Source: CAYJMQ01 sp964392415
GTDB taxonomy: Bacteria; Bdellovibrionota; JACOXK01; 2-02-FULL-40-11
DNA: 55,041 bases
Direction of reading: 5' to 3'
Assembly: GCA_964392415.1 (NCBI GenBank)
Contig: CAYMPL010000003.1
Span: 1-55,041, forward strand
Numbering within the stretch: the stretch's first letter is position 1; the number at the start of each line of letters is the position of its first letter. Below the pieces are notes generated by a model. That model was not told the origin of the DNA and did no database searches. It saw only the letters and a program-made list of their open reading frames with translations. Position numbers and translations under genes: made by a program. Below, piece after piece: positions 34,371-43,636 of this stretch.

Positions 34371-36358
34371 CAGCCATGACTGCGATTCTTATTTCACCCC
34401 TGATTTCATTTGCAGTTCAGATTTTCTTCGGAAAACGCCTCCCAAGATCTGGAGATTGGGTTTCGATCTTTGCCATTTTTCTCTCCCTTGTCCTTTCGAT
34501 CCTTCATTTTATGGATGTTTTCAGCGCTTTTGATCCTTCCTTTAAACTGACCTTCTCCTGGCTCTGGCTCGACATTCCCGAATTTAGACTTGAGTTTGGC
34601 TACCACATCGACAACGTCAGTTCGCTGATGCTCGTTGTGGTCACAGGAGTCAGTTTCCTGATTCATCTCTATTCGGTCGGCTATATGCGCGGGGATTCAA
34701 GATACAGCCGCTATTTTGCCTATCTCTCTTTCTTCTCCTTTTCGATGATCGGGCTTGTTCTCGTTGATAATCTGTTTTTTCTCTACATTTTTTGGGAACT
34801 GGTGGGTCTCTCTTCCTACCTTCTCATTGCCTTCTGGTTTGAAAAACCAGAAGCGGCAGCGGCAGGCAAGAAGGCCTTTATTGTGACGCGTATCGGCGAC
34901 GTGGGGATGTTTGTAGGAATTCTTCTCATCTTCTTCCAAACAAACGGTCTTCTCAAATACGACGATGTTTTCGGCGCTGTTTCAAAGGGGCTTTTCAACT
35001 CCGATATATTTGGAATCTCAGTTTTAACGATTGCGGGGGTCTGTCTCTTTTTGGGAGCGGTCGGAAAATCTGCCCAGTTTCCACTCCATATTTGGCTTCC
35101 AGACGCCATGGAGGGCCCGACACCGATTTCAGCGCTGATTCATGCGGCAACAATGGTCGCTGCGGGGGTCTATCTCGTCATACGGATGTTCCCTTTTTTA
35201 TCCGATGACGCGCTGCTCATCATCGCGTATACAGGGGGATTCACCGCTTTTTTCGCCGCAACGATGGCTGTCACACACACTGATATCAAAAAAATTCTCG
35301 CCTATTCAACGATCAGCCAGCTGGGATTTATGATGCTTGGGGTGGGGGTCGGAAATTATACGGGGGGATTTTTTCATCTCGTCACACACGCCGCTTTCAA
35401 AGCTTCGCTCTTTCTCTGCGCGGGGAGTGTGATTCATGCGACACATTCGCAAGACATTCGTGAGATGGGGGGATTACGCCAAAAAATGCCGATCACATTC
35501 TGGGCAAGTCTTATAGCTACGCTTGCTATATCAGGAGTACCTTTTTTCTCAGGATTCGTCAGTAAGGATTTAATTTTGGGAAGCGTCTATTCATTTGCAA
35601 ATGAAAATCCAGTTCATATTCTGCTGCCGATATTTGGTTTTGGTGGCGCGCTGCTTACCGCTTTTTATATGTTCCGCTGGTTGTTCTTGATCTTTTTTGG
35701 CACAGCCAAAAAAAATCAGCTGCATGAATCGACTTGGACAATGACCATACCGTTGATCTGCCTGAGCATCCTCTCCTTCGCTATTATTTTCACAGGTTCC
35801 CCACTCTGTTTGGGTGAACTCAATCTCTTTGGTTCTTCCAGCCAGTGGTTTACACATCTCATTGTTTCTCCAAAAACAACGGAATCCCATGAGAATGCGC
35901 ATCTCATTCCTTTAATCCTCTCCCTTTCCATCGTTACTGCTGGAATTCTTCTTTCGTACCTCACCTATTCCAGAAAGCTTATCGATCCCCAAAAGATCTC
36001 GGACAAATTCAAGGGCATCTATAAGACACTCACAAATCTTTATTGGATCGATGAACTCACCGAATGGCTGATCGTGAACAACCAGATCCGTCTCAATAAT
36101 GTCCTTGCCAACTTTGACAACCGTGTGATTGATGAAACGCTTGTTGATGGCTGGGCGCCCCTTACGGCAAAGACCTCCCTTATTTCAGGTGATTTTGACA
36201 ATCGGGCCATCGATCAGACACTGGTTGATGGAACAGGGAGGATCATTGGTCAGACGGGGACAGAAATCCGAAAAATTCAGACTGGAAAAGTTCAACAATA
36301 TCTTTTATTAGGACTTGGGGCTGCCTGTATAACGCTCTTGATTCTTTTAATGGTTTAA
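34364..36358 (+). CDS. nuoL: NADH-quinone oxidoreductase subunit L, copy 1
   Basis: Antiporter-like proton-pumping subunit of complex I with the long lateral helix. It is 664 residues. The conserved core is VGKSAQFPLHIWLPDAMEGPTPISALIHAATMVAAGVYL (with the pump Lys in GKSAQ) and ILAYSTISQLGFMMLG. The C-terminal end holds two copies of a 14-residue unit (FDNRVIDETLVDG and FDNRAIDQTLVDG, 36110-36151 and 36191-36232). Longer NuoL lateral-helix regions of this type are known in some phyla, but they are not shared by copy 2. A GTG-started nuoM follows. Confidence 0.95.
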   Translation: MLTAMTAILISPLISFAVQIFFGKRLPRSGDWVSIFAIFLSLVLSILHFMDVFSAFDPSFKLTFSWLWLDIPEFRLEFGYHIDNVSSLMLVVVTGVSFLIHLYSVGYMRGDSRYSRYFAYLSFFSFSMIGLVLVDNLFFLYIFWELVGLSSYLLIAFWFEKPEAAAAGKKAFIVTRIGDVGMFVGILLIFFQTNGLLKYDDVFGAVSKGLFNSDIFGISVLTIAGVCLFLGAVGKSAQFPLHIWLPDAMEGPTPISALIHAATMVAAGVYLVIRMFPFLSDDALLIIAYTGGFTAFFAATMAVTHTDIKKILAYSTISQLGFMMLGVGVGNYTGGFFHLVTHAAFKASLFLCAGSVIHATHSQDIREMGGLRQKMPITFWASLIATLAISGVPFFSGFVSKDLILGSVYSFANENPVHILLPIFGFGGALLTAFYMFRWLFLIFFGTAKKNQLHESTWTMTIPLICLSILSFAIIFTGSPLCLGELNLFGSSSQWFTHLIVSPKTTESHENAHLIPLILSLSIVTAGILLSYLTYSRKLIDPQKISDKFKGIYKTLTNLYWIDELTEWLIVNNQIRLNNVLANFDNRVIDETLVDGWAPLTAKTSLISGDFDNRAIDQTLVDGTGRIIGQTGTEIRKIQTGKVQQYLLLGLGAACITLLILLMV

Positions 36359-36367
36359 GGAGGAAGC

Positions 36368-37918
36368 GTGATTTTACCAGAATTTATTTCAGATCATATT
36401 TTAAGCTGGATGGTCCTTTCACCCCTTATTGGAATAGCGCTGATTCTTCTTATTCCACGGCTCCAGAACAACGCCATTCGCTGGATTTCAGTTTTGACGA
36501 CCGCGATTCCCCTCTTATTGTCGGTTGCCCTTATTTTTCTTTTCGATCGGGATGAGGCCGGGATTCAATTTGTAGAAAGGGCCCCCTGGATTACGAGCTT
36601 TAATATCTATTACTATCTGGGGACCGACGGGCTCTCGGTCACGATGCTTCTTCTGACCGCCCTGCTCTCATTCCTCTGTGTGTTCGCCTCATGGGGGATC
36701 GACAGAGGGGTCAAAGGCTATTTCTCGATGTTTCTTCTTTTGGAAACAGGGATGATGGGGGTCTTTGCCGCCCTCGACTTCTTTCTCTTCTATCTCTTCT
36801 GGGAAGTGATGCTCCTTCCGATGTATTTCTTAATCGGCGTCTGGGGGGGACCCAAAAAAGAGTTCGCCGCGATCAAGTTCTTTCTCTATACCCTCTTTGG
36901 CTCTGTCCTCATGCTCGTTGTTATGCTTGCATTTTATTTTTACAGTGAGCCGCATACTTTCGACCTCGTTGAACTCTCAACCGGGATTCTTCAATTTAAA
37001 AACGTGGAAATTTTTGGAATTTCATTGACGCCGGAAACATTCCGAAGAATCCTCTATATCTTTCTATTCATTGGTTTTGCGATTAAAGTTCCCATCTTCC
37101 CGTTTCATACATGGCTCCCTCTCGCGCACGTCGAAGCTCCCACCCCAATTTCTGTTCTCCTTGCCGGAATACTTTTAAAAATGGGGGCATACGGACTCTT
37201 AAGGATCAGCTTTCCGATTTTACCGGAGGAAACAATTTGGTTTGCTTACCCACTTGCGTTTATGGGACTGATCAATGTGATCTATGGAGCTTTTTGCGCG
37301 ATGGCTCAGATTACGCTCCCCGCCTCCAAAGGGGGAAACGACTGGAAAAAACTGATCGCCTATTCATCGATTAATCACATGGGGTATGTTCTCTTGGGAA
37401 TGTCTGTTTTTACAACGGAGGGGATGAACGGAGCTGTTTTCCAGATGTTTAATCATGGCACAACGACGGCAATGCTCTTTCTTTTGGTCGGTGTTATCTA
37501 CGACCGCGTCCATCACAGAAAGATCGATGGCTTCGGGGGGCTAGGTGCTCAGCTTCCTGTCTACACAGGCGTTGTCGCGTTGGCTTTCTTTGCGTCACTT
37601 GGACTGCCGGGGCTTTCGAGCTTTATCTCTGAAGTGCTTGTATTTTTGGGGGCATTTAAGGTTTACCCGACAATCACTATTCTAGCCACTCTCGGCATTA
37701 TCCTCAATGCGGCCTTTTTCCTCTGGGTATTCCAGAAAATCTTTTTTGGCCCGCTCAATAGCAGCTATAAAGATCTTAAAGATTTAAATTGGCGTGAGAA
37801 GGTCTCGCTGATTCCGCTTTCTATTATTGTGGTTGCGCTTGGGGTCTATCCCATGCCAGTCCTCAACCTCATGAAGGCAAGTCTTGATAAACTGATTCTT
37901 TTAATTCAGGCCACTTAA
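36368..37918 (+). CDS. nuoM: NADH-quinone oxidoreductase subunit M, copy 1 (variant loop)
   Basis: Antiporter-like proton pump of complex I, 516 residues. It has EVMLLPMYFLIGVWGG, KVPIFPFHTWLP and ILLKMGAYGLLR. Two differences from the usual family stand out. WLPDAHVEAP is WLPLAHVEAP (Leu252 where Asp is normal). The loop before the LIAYSS helix is longer (LPASKGGNDWKKL around residues 317-329, where copy 2 has NDLKKL). A GTG start at 36368 follows AAGGAGGA. Both changes are seen in frame and the gene is intact. Similar longer loops may exist in other phyla; that needs a comparison. Confidence 0.94.
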   Translation: MILPEFISDHILSWMVLSPLIGIALILLIPRLQNNAIRWISVLTTAIPLLLSVALIFLFDRDEAGIQFVERAPWITSFNIYYYLGTDGLSVTMLLLTALLSFLCVFASWGIDRGVKGYFSMFLLLETGMMGVFAALDFFLFYLFWEVMLLPMYFLIGVWGGPKKEFAAIKFFLYTLFGSVLMLVVMLAFYFYSEPHTFDLVELSTGILQFKNVEIFGISLTPETFRRILYIFLFIGFAIKVPIFPFHTWLPLAHVEAPTPISVLLAGILLKMGAYGLLRISFPILPEETIWFAYPLAFMGLINVIYGAFCAMAQITLPASKGGNDWKKLIAYSSINHMGYVLLGMSVFTTEGMNGAVFQMFNHGTTTAMLFLLVGVIYDRVHHRKIDGFGGLGAQLPVYTGVVALAFFASLGLPGLSSFISEVLVFLGAFKVYPTITILATLGIILNAAFFLWVFQKIFFGPLNSSYKDLKDLNWREKVSLIPLSIIVVALGVYPMPVLNLMKASLDKLILLIQAT

Positions 37919-37925
37919 GGAAAAC

Positions 37926-39398
37926 ATGGAAAATCTTTCTACAGCTCTTCTTCTTTATTCGCCCGAAATGATCATCGCCATCACACTCTGTTTCGCGCTC
38001 ATTATCCAGATGATTTCAAAGAATAAGACGCTGACTTTTCTAACCGTCCTTTCGGGACTTCTTGTTTCAGCTTATGCCAGCCTTCGGCTGAGCGAAGTTG
38101 AGCCGCAAACCTATTTTTCAAATCTTCTCAGTCACGATCCCTTTTCTCTCTTTTTTAGAGCCTTCTTTATATTAGCGACTTTTTTCACTTTTCTTTTCAG
38201 CTTCACATCTCATGAGATCTCGGAAGACCGCCATTCTGAATTTTATTTGATGATACTTTCTGTTCTCATCGGAATGACAACGCTCGTTTCTTCCATAAAT
38301 ATCCTCTCGCTCTATCTTTCATTGGAACTGGTGAGTATTGTCTCTTATGCTCTTGCCGGTTTTAGAAAGGAGCATCCCGCTTCAAACGAAGCGGCCATTA
38401 AATATCTCCTTTACGGGGCCATGGCATCGGGAACGATGCTTTGGGGGCTATCGCTTCTCTATGGACTGACAGGAACACTCAATCTCTATCTTCTTAAAGC
38501 AGCCCTTTCTTCTTCCTATATTGATCCCCTCTCACTCCACGCTATTTTCATCATGCTCCTTTTTGGATTTGGATTTAAGATGGCATTTGTTCCATTTCAT
38601 ATGTGGGCGCCGGATGTCTACCACGGAGCTCCCACCCCGACTGCCGCTTTTTTTACGGTTGCCCCAAAAGCCGCAGGGTTTGCGATCTTTATTCGCTTTT
38701 TCTACACCGTTTTTGCAAATCCGGTCGGTAATGGAACTGAATGGGTCTGGTACGCAAATCTTAACTGGCCGCTTTTTATTGCGATTCTTTCAGCCCTAAC
38801 GATGACCGTTGGAAATTTATCCGCGCTTTTTCAAAAGAATGCCAAACGGATGCTCGCTTATTCAAGCATTGCCCACGCTGGATATATGATGCTGGGACTC
38901 GTCGCCCTGACACAATCGGGAATTTCTGCGGTTCTCTTTTATATCGTTGTTTACTTTTTTATGAATTTTGGGGCCTTCTTTATTGTGGGGCTCGTGGGAA
39001 ATATCTTTAAAAATGAAGAAATCTCAAATTTTAAGGGACTGGGATGGAAATCGCCGCTGGTTGGAATTTCTATGGCGATCTTCCTTTTATCTCTCACAGG
39101 ACTCCCCCCTCTCGGCGGTTTTATCGGAAAGGTTTATCTTTTTTTAGCGCTCGTTCAGAAAGAGATCTACTGGCTGCTGATTGTGGCAATTATCAATACC
39201 GTTATTTCACTTTATTACTACGCATATATCATCCGTGAAATGTTTCTTGAAAAACCGGAAAATGAAACCCGGATTGTTCTTTCCCCGCTCCATGCAGTCA
39301 CACTCCTTCTTCTTGTCGTTCCAACCGTTGTTCTTGGCATCTATTGGGAACCGTTAATGACCTACGTTTCAAAATCGCTGCAATTTGTACAACCTTAA
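37926..39398 (+). CDS. nuoN: NADH-quinone oxidoreductase subunit N, copy 1
   Basis: Third antiporter-like subunit of complex I, 490 residues and about fourteen helices. Conserved pieces are LYLSLELVSIVSYALAGF, GFKMAFVPFHMWAPDVYHGAPTP, and KRMLAYSSIAHAGYMMLG. It closes the first membrane-arm cluster and is seven bases after nuoM. The next gene has its own ribosome site. Confidence 0.95.
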   Translation: MENLSTALLLYSPEMIIAITLCFALIIQMISKNKTLTFLTVLSGLLVSAYASLRLSEVEPQTYFSNLLSHDPFSLFFRAFFILATFFTFLFSFTSHEISEDRHSEFYLMILSVLIGMTTLVSSINILSLYLSLELVSIVSYALAGFRKEHPASNEAAIKYLLYGAMASGTMLWGLSLLYGLTGTLNLYLLKAALSSSYIDPLSLHAIFIMLLFGFGFKMAFVPFHMWAPDVYHGAPTPTAAFFTVAPKAAGFAIFIRFFYTVFANPVGNGTEWVWYANLNWPLFIAILSALTMTVGNLSALFQKNAKRMLAYSSIAHAGYMMLGLVALTQSGISAVLFYIVVYFFMNFGAFFIVGLVGNIFKNEEISNFKGLGWKSPLVGISMAIFLLSLTGLPPLGGFIGKVYLFLALVQKEIYWLLIVAIINTVISLYYYAYIIREMFLEKPENETRIVLSPLHAVTLLLLVVPTVVLGIYWEPLMTYVSKSLQFVQP

Positions 39399-39444
39399 TA
39401 AATCATTTATTGAATCCTGACTCTACTTAAAGTAAGGAGTAGCC

Positions 39445-41067
39445 ATGAATTGGGCCATGAACTGGAATCGAAGAAATTTTTTAAAATTCATGGGAAGAAG
39501 TTCTGTAGCTCTTTGGACGCTCTCTTCTCTAAACTCACTGGCTTCATGCGCATCCATCCCTCCTCAAAAAAAGAAACTGCTCCCTTTCGAACCGATTCCA
39601 CCTTCCTCAGAAGATCAACTGATTTTGGCAGATGGGTTTCAACATAAAATTGTCCTTTCGTGGGGTGAAGTGATCAATCGACAGGGGGAGCGATTCGGAT
39701 TTAACAATGACTTTACAGCCTTTTTTCCATTCGACCCCTTTAAACCGGATGACGGCCTCTTTTGGGTTAACCACGAATACCCGCATCCTATTTTCATCAA
39801 CGGCTATATTTCGGGAGAAGTCCGGACAAAATCGCAAATTGAGGCGGAACAGGCATCTCTGGGGGGGACGATTATACGGATTCGCCAAAATATGGGAGGC
39901 GGGTGGGAGCCGGTTTTTGACGACTTTCGCAATCGAAGAATTTCTGCCATCACGCCGATCCCCATCGTATCGACGCGGCCGATAGCCGGAAAAAAAGTTG
40001 CCATGGGAACACTCGCAAATTGCGCGGGGGGAGTCACCCCCTGGCGAACGGTTCTCTCCTGTGAAGAAACGTATGAAGACTTTTATGGTGAAAGGGATTT
40101 TTTGAATAAAAGAGACCGGATCGTCCCTGAGTCTGCCTACGGCTGGCATCGTTTTTTCTTTTATCCCCCTGAACATTACGGCTGGGTGGTGGAAGTTGAT
40201 CCCTTTACGGCAAAATCAAAAAAACTGACTGCCCTGGGACGGTTTGGTCATGAGGGGGCGAATATCGCGTTGACGAGTGATGGACGCCCGGTCGTTTACA
40301 TGGGGGATGATGGAATCGATCGCTGTCTCTATAAGTTTGTCGGGAAGTATACGGGAACGCTCGAGACTGGAACGCTCTATGTTGCCAATATCGAAAAGGG
40401 GATATGGATCCCGCTCGATATTAAAAAAACAGCCTCTCTTCAAAAATATTTTAAAGATCAGACAGAAGTCCTGACGTATGCGCGCGAGGCGTCAAAAATT
40501 GTCGGCGGAACCCCGCTGGCACGTCCTGAAGATGTCGAATATGATCCCGTCTCCAAAGAAATTTTTGTGGCTCTCACAAAAGACAAAAACAAAGGAAATT
40601 ATTTTGGTTCTCTTTTGAGGCTTATTGAAAAAGACCATGATCCGGGAGCTATCGAATTCGAGGCCGCAGTCTTTTTGACAGGGGGGGAAGAGAGCGGTTT
40701 TGCATGCCCCGATAATATGGTCTTTGATCGGAAGGGGAATCTCTGGCTTACCGGCGATATGTCAGAGAAAGATATGGGAAACGCCCCTTATCAAAAATTC
40801 AAAAACAACGGCCTCTTTTTTATTCCAATGAACGGGCCCCATGCGGGGAGTGTTTTCCAGGTCGCCTCCGCCCCCGTTGATGCCGAGTTCACCGGCACTT
40901 CATTTTCACCCGATGGTAAAACCCTTTTTATTTCGGTTCAACATCCAGGTGAACGAACGCAAAGTCTCGATCAACTCACCAGCCATTGGCCTGATGGCGG
41001 AAATGCCATTCCACGCCCGAGCGTTGTTGCGATTTCAGGCCCGGCGCTGGAAAAAATTGTGTCATAA
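39445..41067 (+). CDS. Tat-exported PhoX-like (DUF839) protein
   Basis: Secreted protein of the PhoX family, known members of which are calcium/iron-dependent alkaline phosphatases. The N-terminus carries a twin-arginine signal NRRNFLKFMG, so it is exported folded through Tat. The hydrophobic part ends in a lipobox-like LASC, which suggests a Tat lipoprotein. Family blocks visible are FWVNHEYPHP, CAGGVTPWRTVLSCEETYEDFYG and FACPDNMVFDRKGNLW. It is 540 residues, with AAGGAG six bases before ATG 39445. It sits between the two complex I arms and is followed directly by an EamA transporter gene; phosphatase activity is inferred. Confidence 0.85.
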   Translation: MNWAMNWNRRNFLKFMGRSSVALWTLSSLNSLASCASIPPQKKKLLPFEPIPPSSEDQLILADGFQHKIVLSWGEVINRQGERFGFNNDFTAFFPFDPFKPDDGLFWVNHEYPHPIFINGYISGEVRTKSQIEAEQASLGGTIIRIRQNMGGGWEPVFDDFRNRRISAITPIPIVSTRPIAGKKVAMGTLANCAGGVTPWRTVLSCEETYEDFYGERDFLNKRDRIVPESAYGWHRFFFYPPEHYGWVVEVDPFTAKSKKLTALGRFGHEGANIALTSDGRPVVYMGDDGIDRCLYKFVGKYTGTLETGTLYVANIEKGIWIPLDIKKTASLQKYFKDQTEVLTYAREASKIVGGTPLARPEDVEYDPVSKEIFVALTKDKNKGNYFGSLLRLIEKDHDPGAIEFEAAVFLTGGEESGFACPDNMVFDRKGNLWLTGDMSEKDMGNAPYQKFKNNGLFFIPMNGPHAGSVFQVASAPVDAEFTGTSFSPDGKTLFISVQHPGERTQSLDQLTSHWPDGGNAIPRPSVVAISGPALEKIVS

Positions 41068-41074
41068 GGATTTC

Positions 41075-41971
41075 ATGAAAAAAGAATCTTTGGCTCAGGG
41101 GGCGATGATTGTCATATCCGCCGTTTGGGGTTCAACTTTTATTATGGTGAAAGAAGCCTTGAACGGCGTGCATCCTTTGACGCTCACCAGTTTTCGTTTT
41201 TTGATCGCCTCTTTTCTTTTGCTTCCGTGGGTTTTTAAGAAAAGAAGCTCTTTTAGAAACGCCCTTTCAGCGGGCTGTTATTTGGGAATTTTTCTTTGGA
41301 TTCTTTATCTCACTCAGACATGCGGGCTTTATTTTACTTCGGCCGCAAATTCCGGTTTTCTCACCGGGCTCTTTATTGTATTTATCCCGATATTTCTCTT
41401 TTTTGTTTCCGGAGTACGCATCGGGAAATTTCAAATTTTCACCATTGGTTTGGCCACCTTCGGCGTGTGGCTCTTAACAGGCGGGGTGGAGAAGTTCAAT
41501 ATCGGCGACGGACTCACCATTATCTGCGCATCTGCTTACGCGGCGCACGTTCTTCTGATCGACCGATATGCCAAGAGTTCCCTGGAACCTGTGCATTTGG
41601 CCTTCATTCAGTTTTTTCTGGTAGGTTTCTTAAGTCTTCTTGCCTCCCTCCCTATCGGAGAAAGAGCGTTCCTCATCGATCCCTCCGTTTGGGACAGCAT
41701 CATTTTTCTCACCCTTTTTCCAACGCTTCTTGCATTTTTTATCCAGCTTTGGGCTCAAAAATTTGTGTCCCCCGTTAAAGCCGGGCTCATCTATACTCTT
41801 GAACCCGCCTTTGCGGCGCTCTTTGCCTGGACTGTAGGAGGAGAAGAGATCACCTGGAGAGGGGTTTTGGGAGGAGGGCTTGCTTTCCTGGCAATTTTTC
41901 TTTCTGAATTTTATCATCAGCGTCATTCCGAGGCCGCAGGCCGAGGAATCTCGTCGGAAGCCTCTTGGTGA
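41075..41971 (+). CDS. EamA/DMT-family transporter with a repeat-derived C-terminus
   Basis: Ten-helix drug/metabolite transporter of the EamA family, 298 residues. The N-terminal half has AVWGSTFIMVKEAL and LTLTSFRFLIASFLLLP. The C-terminal half has LEPAFAALFAWTVGGEE and ends with GGGLAFLAIFLSEF, the normal end of the domain. The last 19 residues (about QRHSEAAGRGISSEASW) are polar and encoded by an interspersed palindromic repeat (41922-41952), whose sequence supplies the coding tail. The start is ATG 41075 after an AAGGA site. The gene lies seven bases after the PhoX-like gene. The substrate is unknown. Confidence 0.87.
   Translation: MKKESLAQGAMIVISAVWGSTFIMVKEALNGVHPLTLTSFRFLIASFLLLPWVFKKRSSFRNALSAGCYLGIFLWILYLTQTCGLYFTSAANSGFLTGLFIVFIPIFLFFVSGVRIGKFQIFTIGLATFGVWLLTGGVEKFNIGDGLTIICASAYAAHVLLIDRYAKSSLEPVHLAFIQFFLVGFLSLLASLPIGERAFLIDPSVWDSIIFLTLFPTLLAFFIQLWAQKFVSPVKAGLIYTLEPAFAALFAWTVGGEEITWRGVLGGGLAFLAIFLSEFYHQRHSEAAGRGISSEASW
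41922..41952. repeat. Interspersed palindromic repeat, copy 4, inside a gene end
   Basis: GTCATTCCGA, GGCCGCAGGCC hairpin, then GAGGAATCTC. It is the clearest copy of the family. It lies within the 3' end of the EamA gene and is read in frame as its final residues. Confidence 0.75.
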
Positions 41972-41991
41972 AAGCGGCTGATTTTTTTACC

Positions 41992-42020
41992 TTGAGTAAT
42001 CCCATACAATTACATATAAA
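41992..42020 (+). promoter_or_regulatory. Predicted promoter of nuoA copy 2
   Basis: TTGAGT at 41992-41997, a 17-base spacer, and TATAAA at 42015-42020. The -10 box ends seven bases before ATG 42028. The whole stretch from CCTTGAGTAAT to the start codon is repeated with few changes before nuoH copy 2. Confidence 0.65.
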
Positions 42021-42027
42021 AAAAACG

Positions 42028-42396
42028 ATGCTTGTGGAGAATCACATTGCCGTCATGCTCATGTTTCTTTTTGCTGTTCTTTTGGGGGCGGCAATGATCG
42101 GGCTTTCGGCGGTGGTGGGGCGTGTCAAACGCGACCCCGAAAAGCTCTCTGTTTACGAGTGCGGCGCCCCCCCTTCAGGAACCTCAAGAGAGCGATTTTC
42201 GGTCAAATTTTATCTGGTGGCTATCTTCTTTCTCATCTTTGATATTGAAATCGTTTTTCTTTATCCCTGGGCGCTGATTTTTAAACGCCAGCTTTCACAG
42301 GGCCCTTTGATTTTGGTTGAAATGCTGATTTTTCTTGCCCTTCTCATCGTCGGTTATCTTTATATATGGAAAAAACGGGGGCTTGAATGGGATTAG
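42028..42396 (+). CDS. nuoA: NADH-quinone oxidoreductase subunit A, copy 2
   Basis: Complex I membrane subunit, 122 residues and three helices. The conserved loop reads SVYECGAPPSGTSRERFSVKFY, followed by FLIFDIEIVFLYP, so the key Cys and acidic residues are intact. The frame extends back to 41965, but ATG 42028 matches the family start and the promoter. Its TAG stop interlocks with the TAA stop of the antisense ATPase gene (overlap 42393-42396), which separates it from its operon partner nuoH by 1.4 kb. It has no Shine-Dalgarno sequence. Confidence 0.94.
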   Translation: MLVENHIAVMLMFLFAVLLGAAMIGLSAVVGRVKRDPEKLSVYECGAPPSGTSRERFSVKFYLVAIFFLIFDIEIVFLYPWALIFKRQLSQGPLILVEMLIFLALLIVGYLYIWKKRGLEWD

Positions 42397-43556
42397 GTAA
42401 TTAATCCAAGTTCTTTTAAGCCTTCCCGCCAAGGAATAGCGAGAATATTCCCAATCTTTTTTTTATGTGGATCCCTTGAAAAAATGAAGGCTTCGGCGTT
42501 TTTGAAATCTTTTAAAAATCTTTCCAGGGTTCGACTATCTCGTTCATCAATATGATCATTCGATTTAATTTCAATCAGCGCAGTCGGTTCTCCAGGTCTC
42601 TCAATAATTAAATTGATTTCTGCATTGTCTTTTGTTCTAAGATAGGAAAGGCGGTAATCTTTTTTAAAATATTGATTTAAACGATCTATTTCTATAATCA
42701 AAAAATGTTCAAATGCCTTACCAAATGCATAAGTATTTGGAAGCAATTTTACCGGAAGCTGCCGTGCCAGAGCTCTTTGAATGCCTGTATCAAAGAAATA
42801 AAATTTCGGATTCGTTCGCTGCTGTTTTCGAATCGATCGATGATGCGGTTCAAGCATAAAACCGATCAATGTATCTTCCAGAATCTGAAAATAAGATTGA
42901 ACCGTTTTTGTGTCACTGCCAACATCCCTTGCTATATTTGTAAAATTAATAATCTCACCATTGGCTTGTGCGGCAATTTCAAGAAACCGTCTAAACGGAT
43001 CCAATTTTCGGATGATGTGCTCAGCCCAGATCTCCTCCTTCAAATAGGTCTGCGCGTAGGATGTCAAATAGTCATGTTTTTCTTCTTCTGTTTTCAAGTG
43101 AAAGATTTTCGGGAGCGTCCCCCAGTGTAGTGTTTCTCCAAGATCGAACGAATCGCCGAGTTCGACGTGGGTCAGTGAAAAGAGATGATTGACAAATGCT
43201 CGGCCCGCCAGAAGATTTGCCCCTCCCTTTTTCAATTTTCGCGCGCTTGATCCGGTCATTGAAAATTTAATTGGCGTTGATTCAATGAGCGAATGGACAA
43301 CATCGAGCAGCTTGGGCTGTTTCTGAATTTCATCGATAATAATCCAGTCGATCGAACCGATCTGAGCTTTTGCCTGTTCTGCTAAGACAGCAGGATTTCT
43401 TAAAAAAAGGTCTTCTGTTTTGGGATCAAGGAGGTCGAACCAGAGGATGCGTCCATCTTTAAAAAACATCTGTAAAAACGTAGACTTACCTGTTCCACGC
43501 GCTCCAAATATAAAAAAACTATTTGATTTCAGAGGCTTAATAATCCTATGGAACAT
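42393..43556 (-). CDS. AAA-type ATPase of the DUF4143 kind, antisense within the nuo cluster
   Basis: A 387-residue P-loop ATPase with Walker A GARGTGKST at residues 18-26 and Walker B IDWIIIDEIQKQPKL. An AAA domain (residues 1-160) is followed by a winged-helix-like part (FTNIARDVGSDTKTVQSYFQILEDT) and a C-terminal PD-(D/E)XK-like DUF4143 region (DNAEINLIIER, ALIEIKS). Members of this family are widespread accessory genes of unknown function. It lies antisense between nuoA and nuoH copy 2. A TGGACA/TATAAA promoter ends eight bases before its ATG. It appears to have been inserted into the nuo operon. Confidence 0.88.
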   Translation of the reverse strand: MFHRIIKPLKSNSFFIFGARGTGKSTFLQMFFKDGRILWFDLLDPKTEDLFLRNPAVLAEQAKAQIGSIDWIIIDEIQKQPKLLDVVHSLIESTPIKFSMTGSSARKLKKGGANLLAGRAFVNHLFSLTHVELGDSFDLGETLHWGTLPKIFHLKTEEEKHDYLTSYAQTYLKEEIWAEHIIRKLDPFRRFLEIAAQANGEIINFTNIARDVGSDTKTVQSYFQILEDTLIGFMLEPHHRSIRKQQRTNPKFYFFDTGIQRALARQLPVKLLPNTYAFGKAFEHFLIIEIDRLNQYFKKDYRLSYLRTKDNAEINLIIERPGEPTALIEIKSNDHIDERDSRTLERFLKDFKNAEAFIFSRDPHKKKIGNILAIPWREGLKELGLIT

Positions 43557-43564
43557 ATTCCATA

Positions 43565-43593
43565 TTTATACGATAATTATGGAGTTTTGTCCA
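43565..43593 (-). promoter_or_regulatory. Predicted promoter of the DUF4143 ATPase
   Basis: Minus strand: TGGACA (43593-43588), 17 bases, TATAAA (43570-43565), then eight bases to ATG 43556. No Shine-Dalgarno sequence is present. Confidence 0.6.
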
Positions 43594-43636
43594 CAATTAG
43601 TTTATGTCGGCAATAAGTCGTTCGTCAAAAAAATGA

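Noticed and set aside
36110..36232. Doubled 14-residue unit in the NuoL1 C-terminus as a novel repeat
   Set aside because: Longer lateral-helix regions with two such units are known in some NuoL families, so I treat it as a lineage difference.
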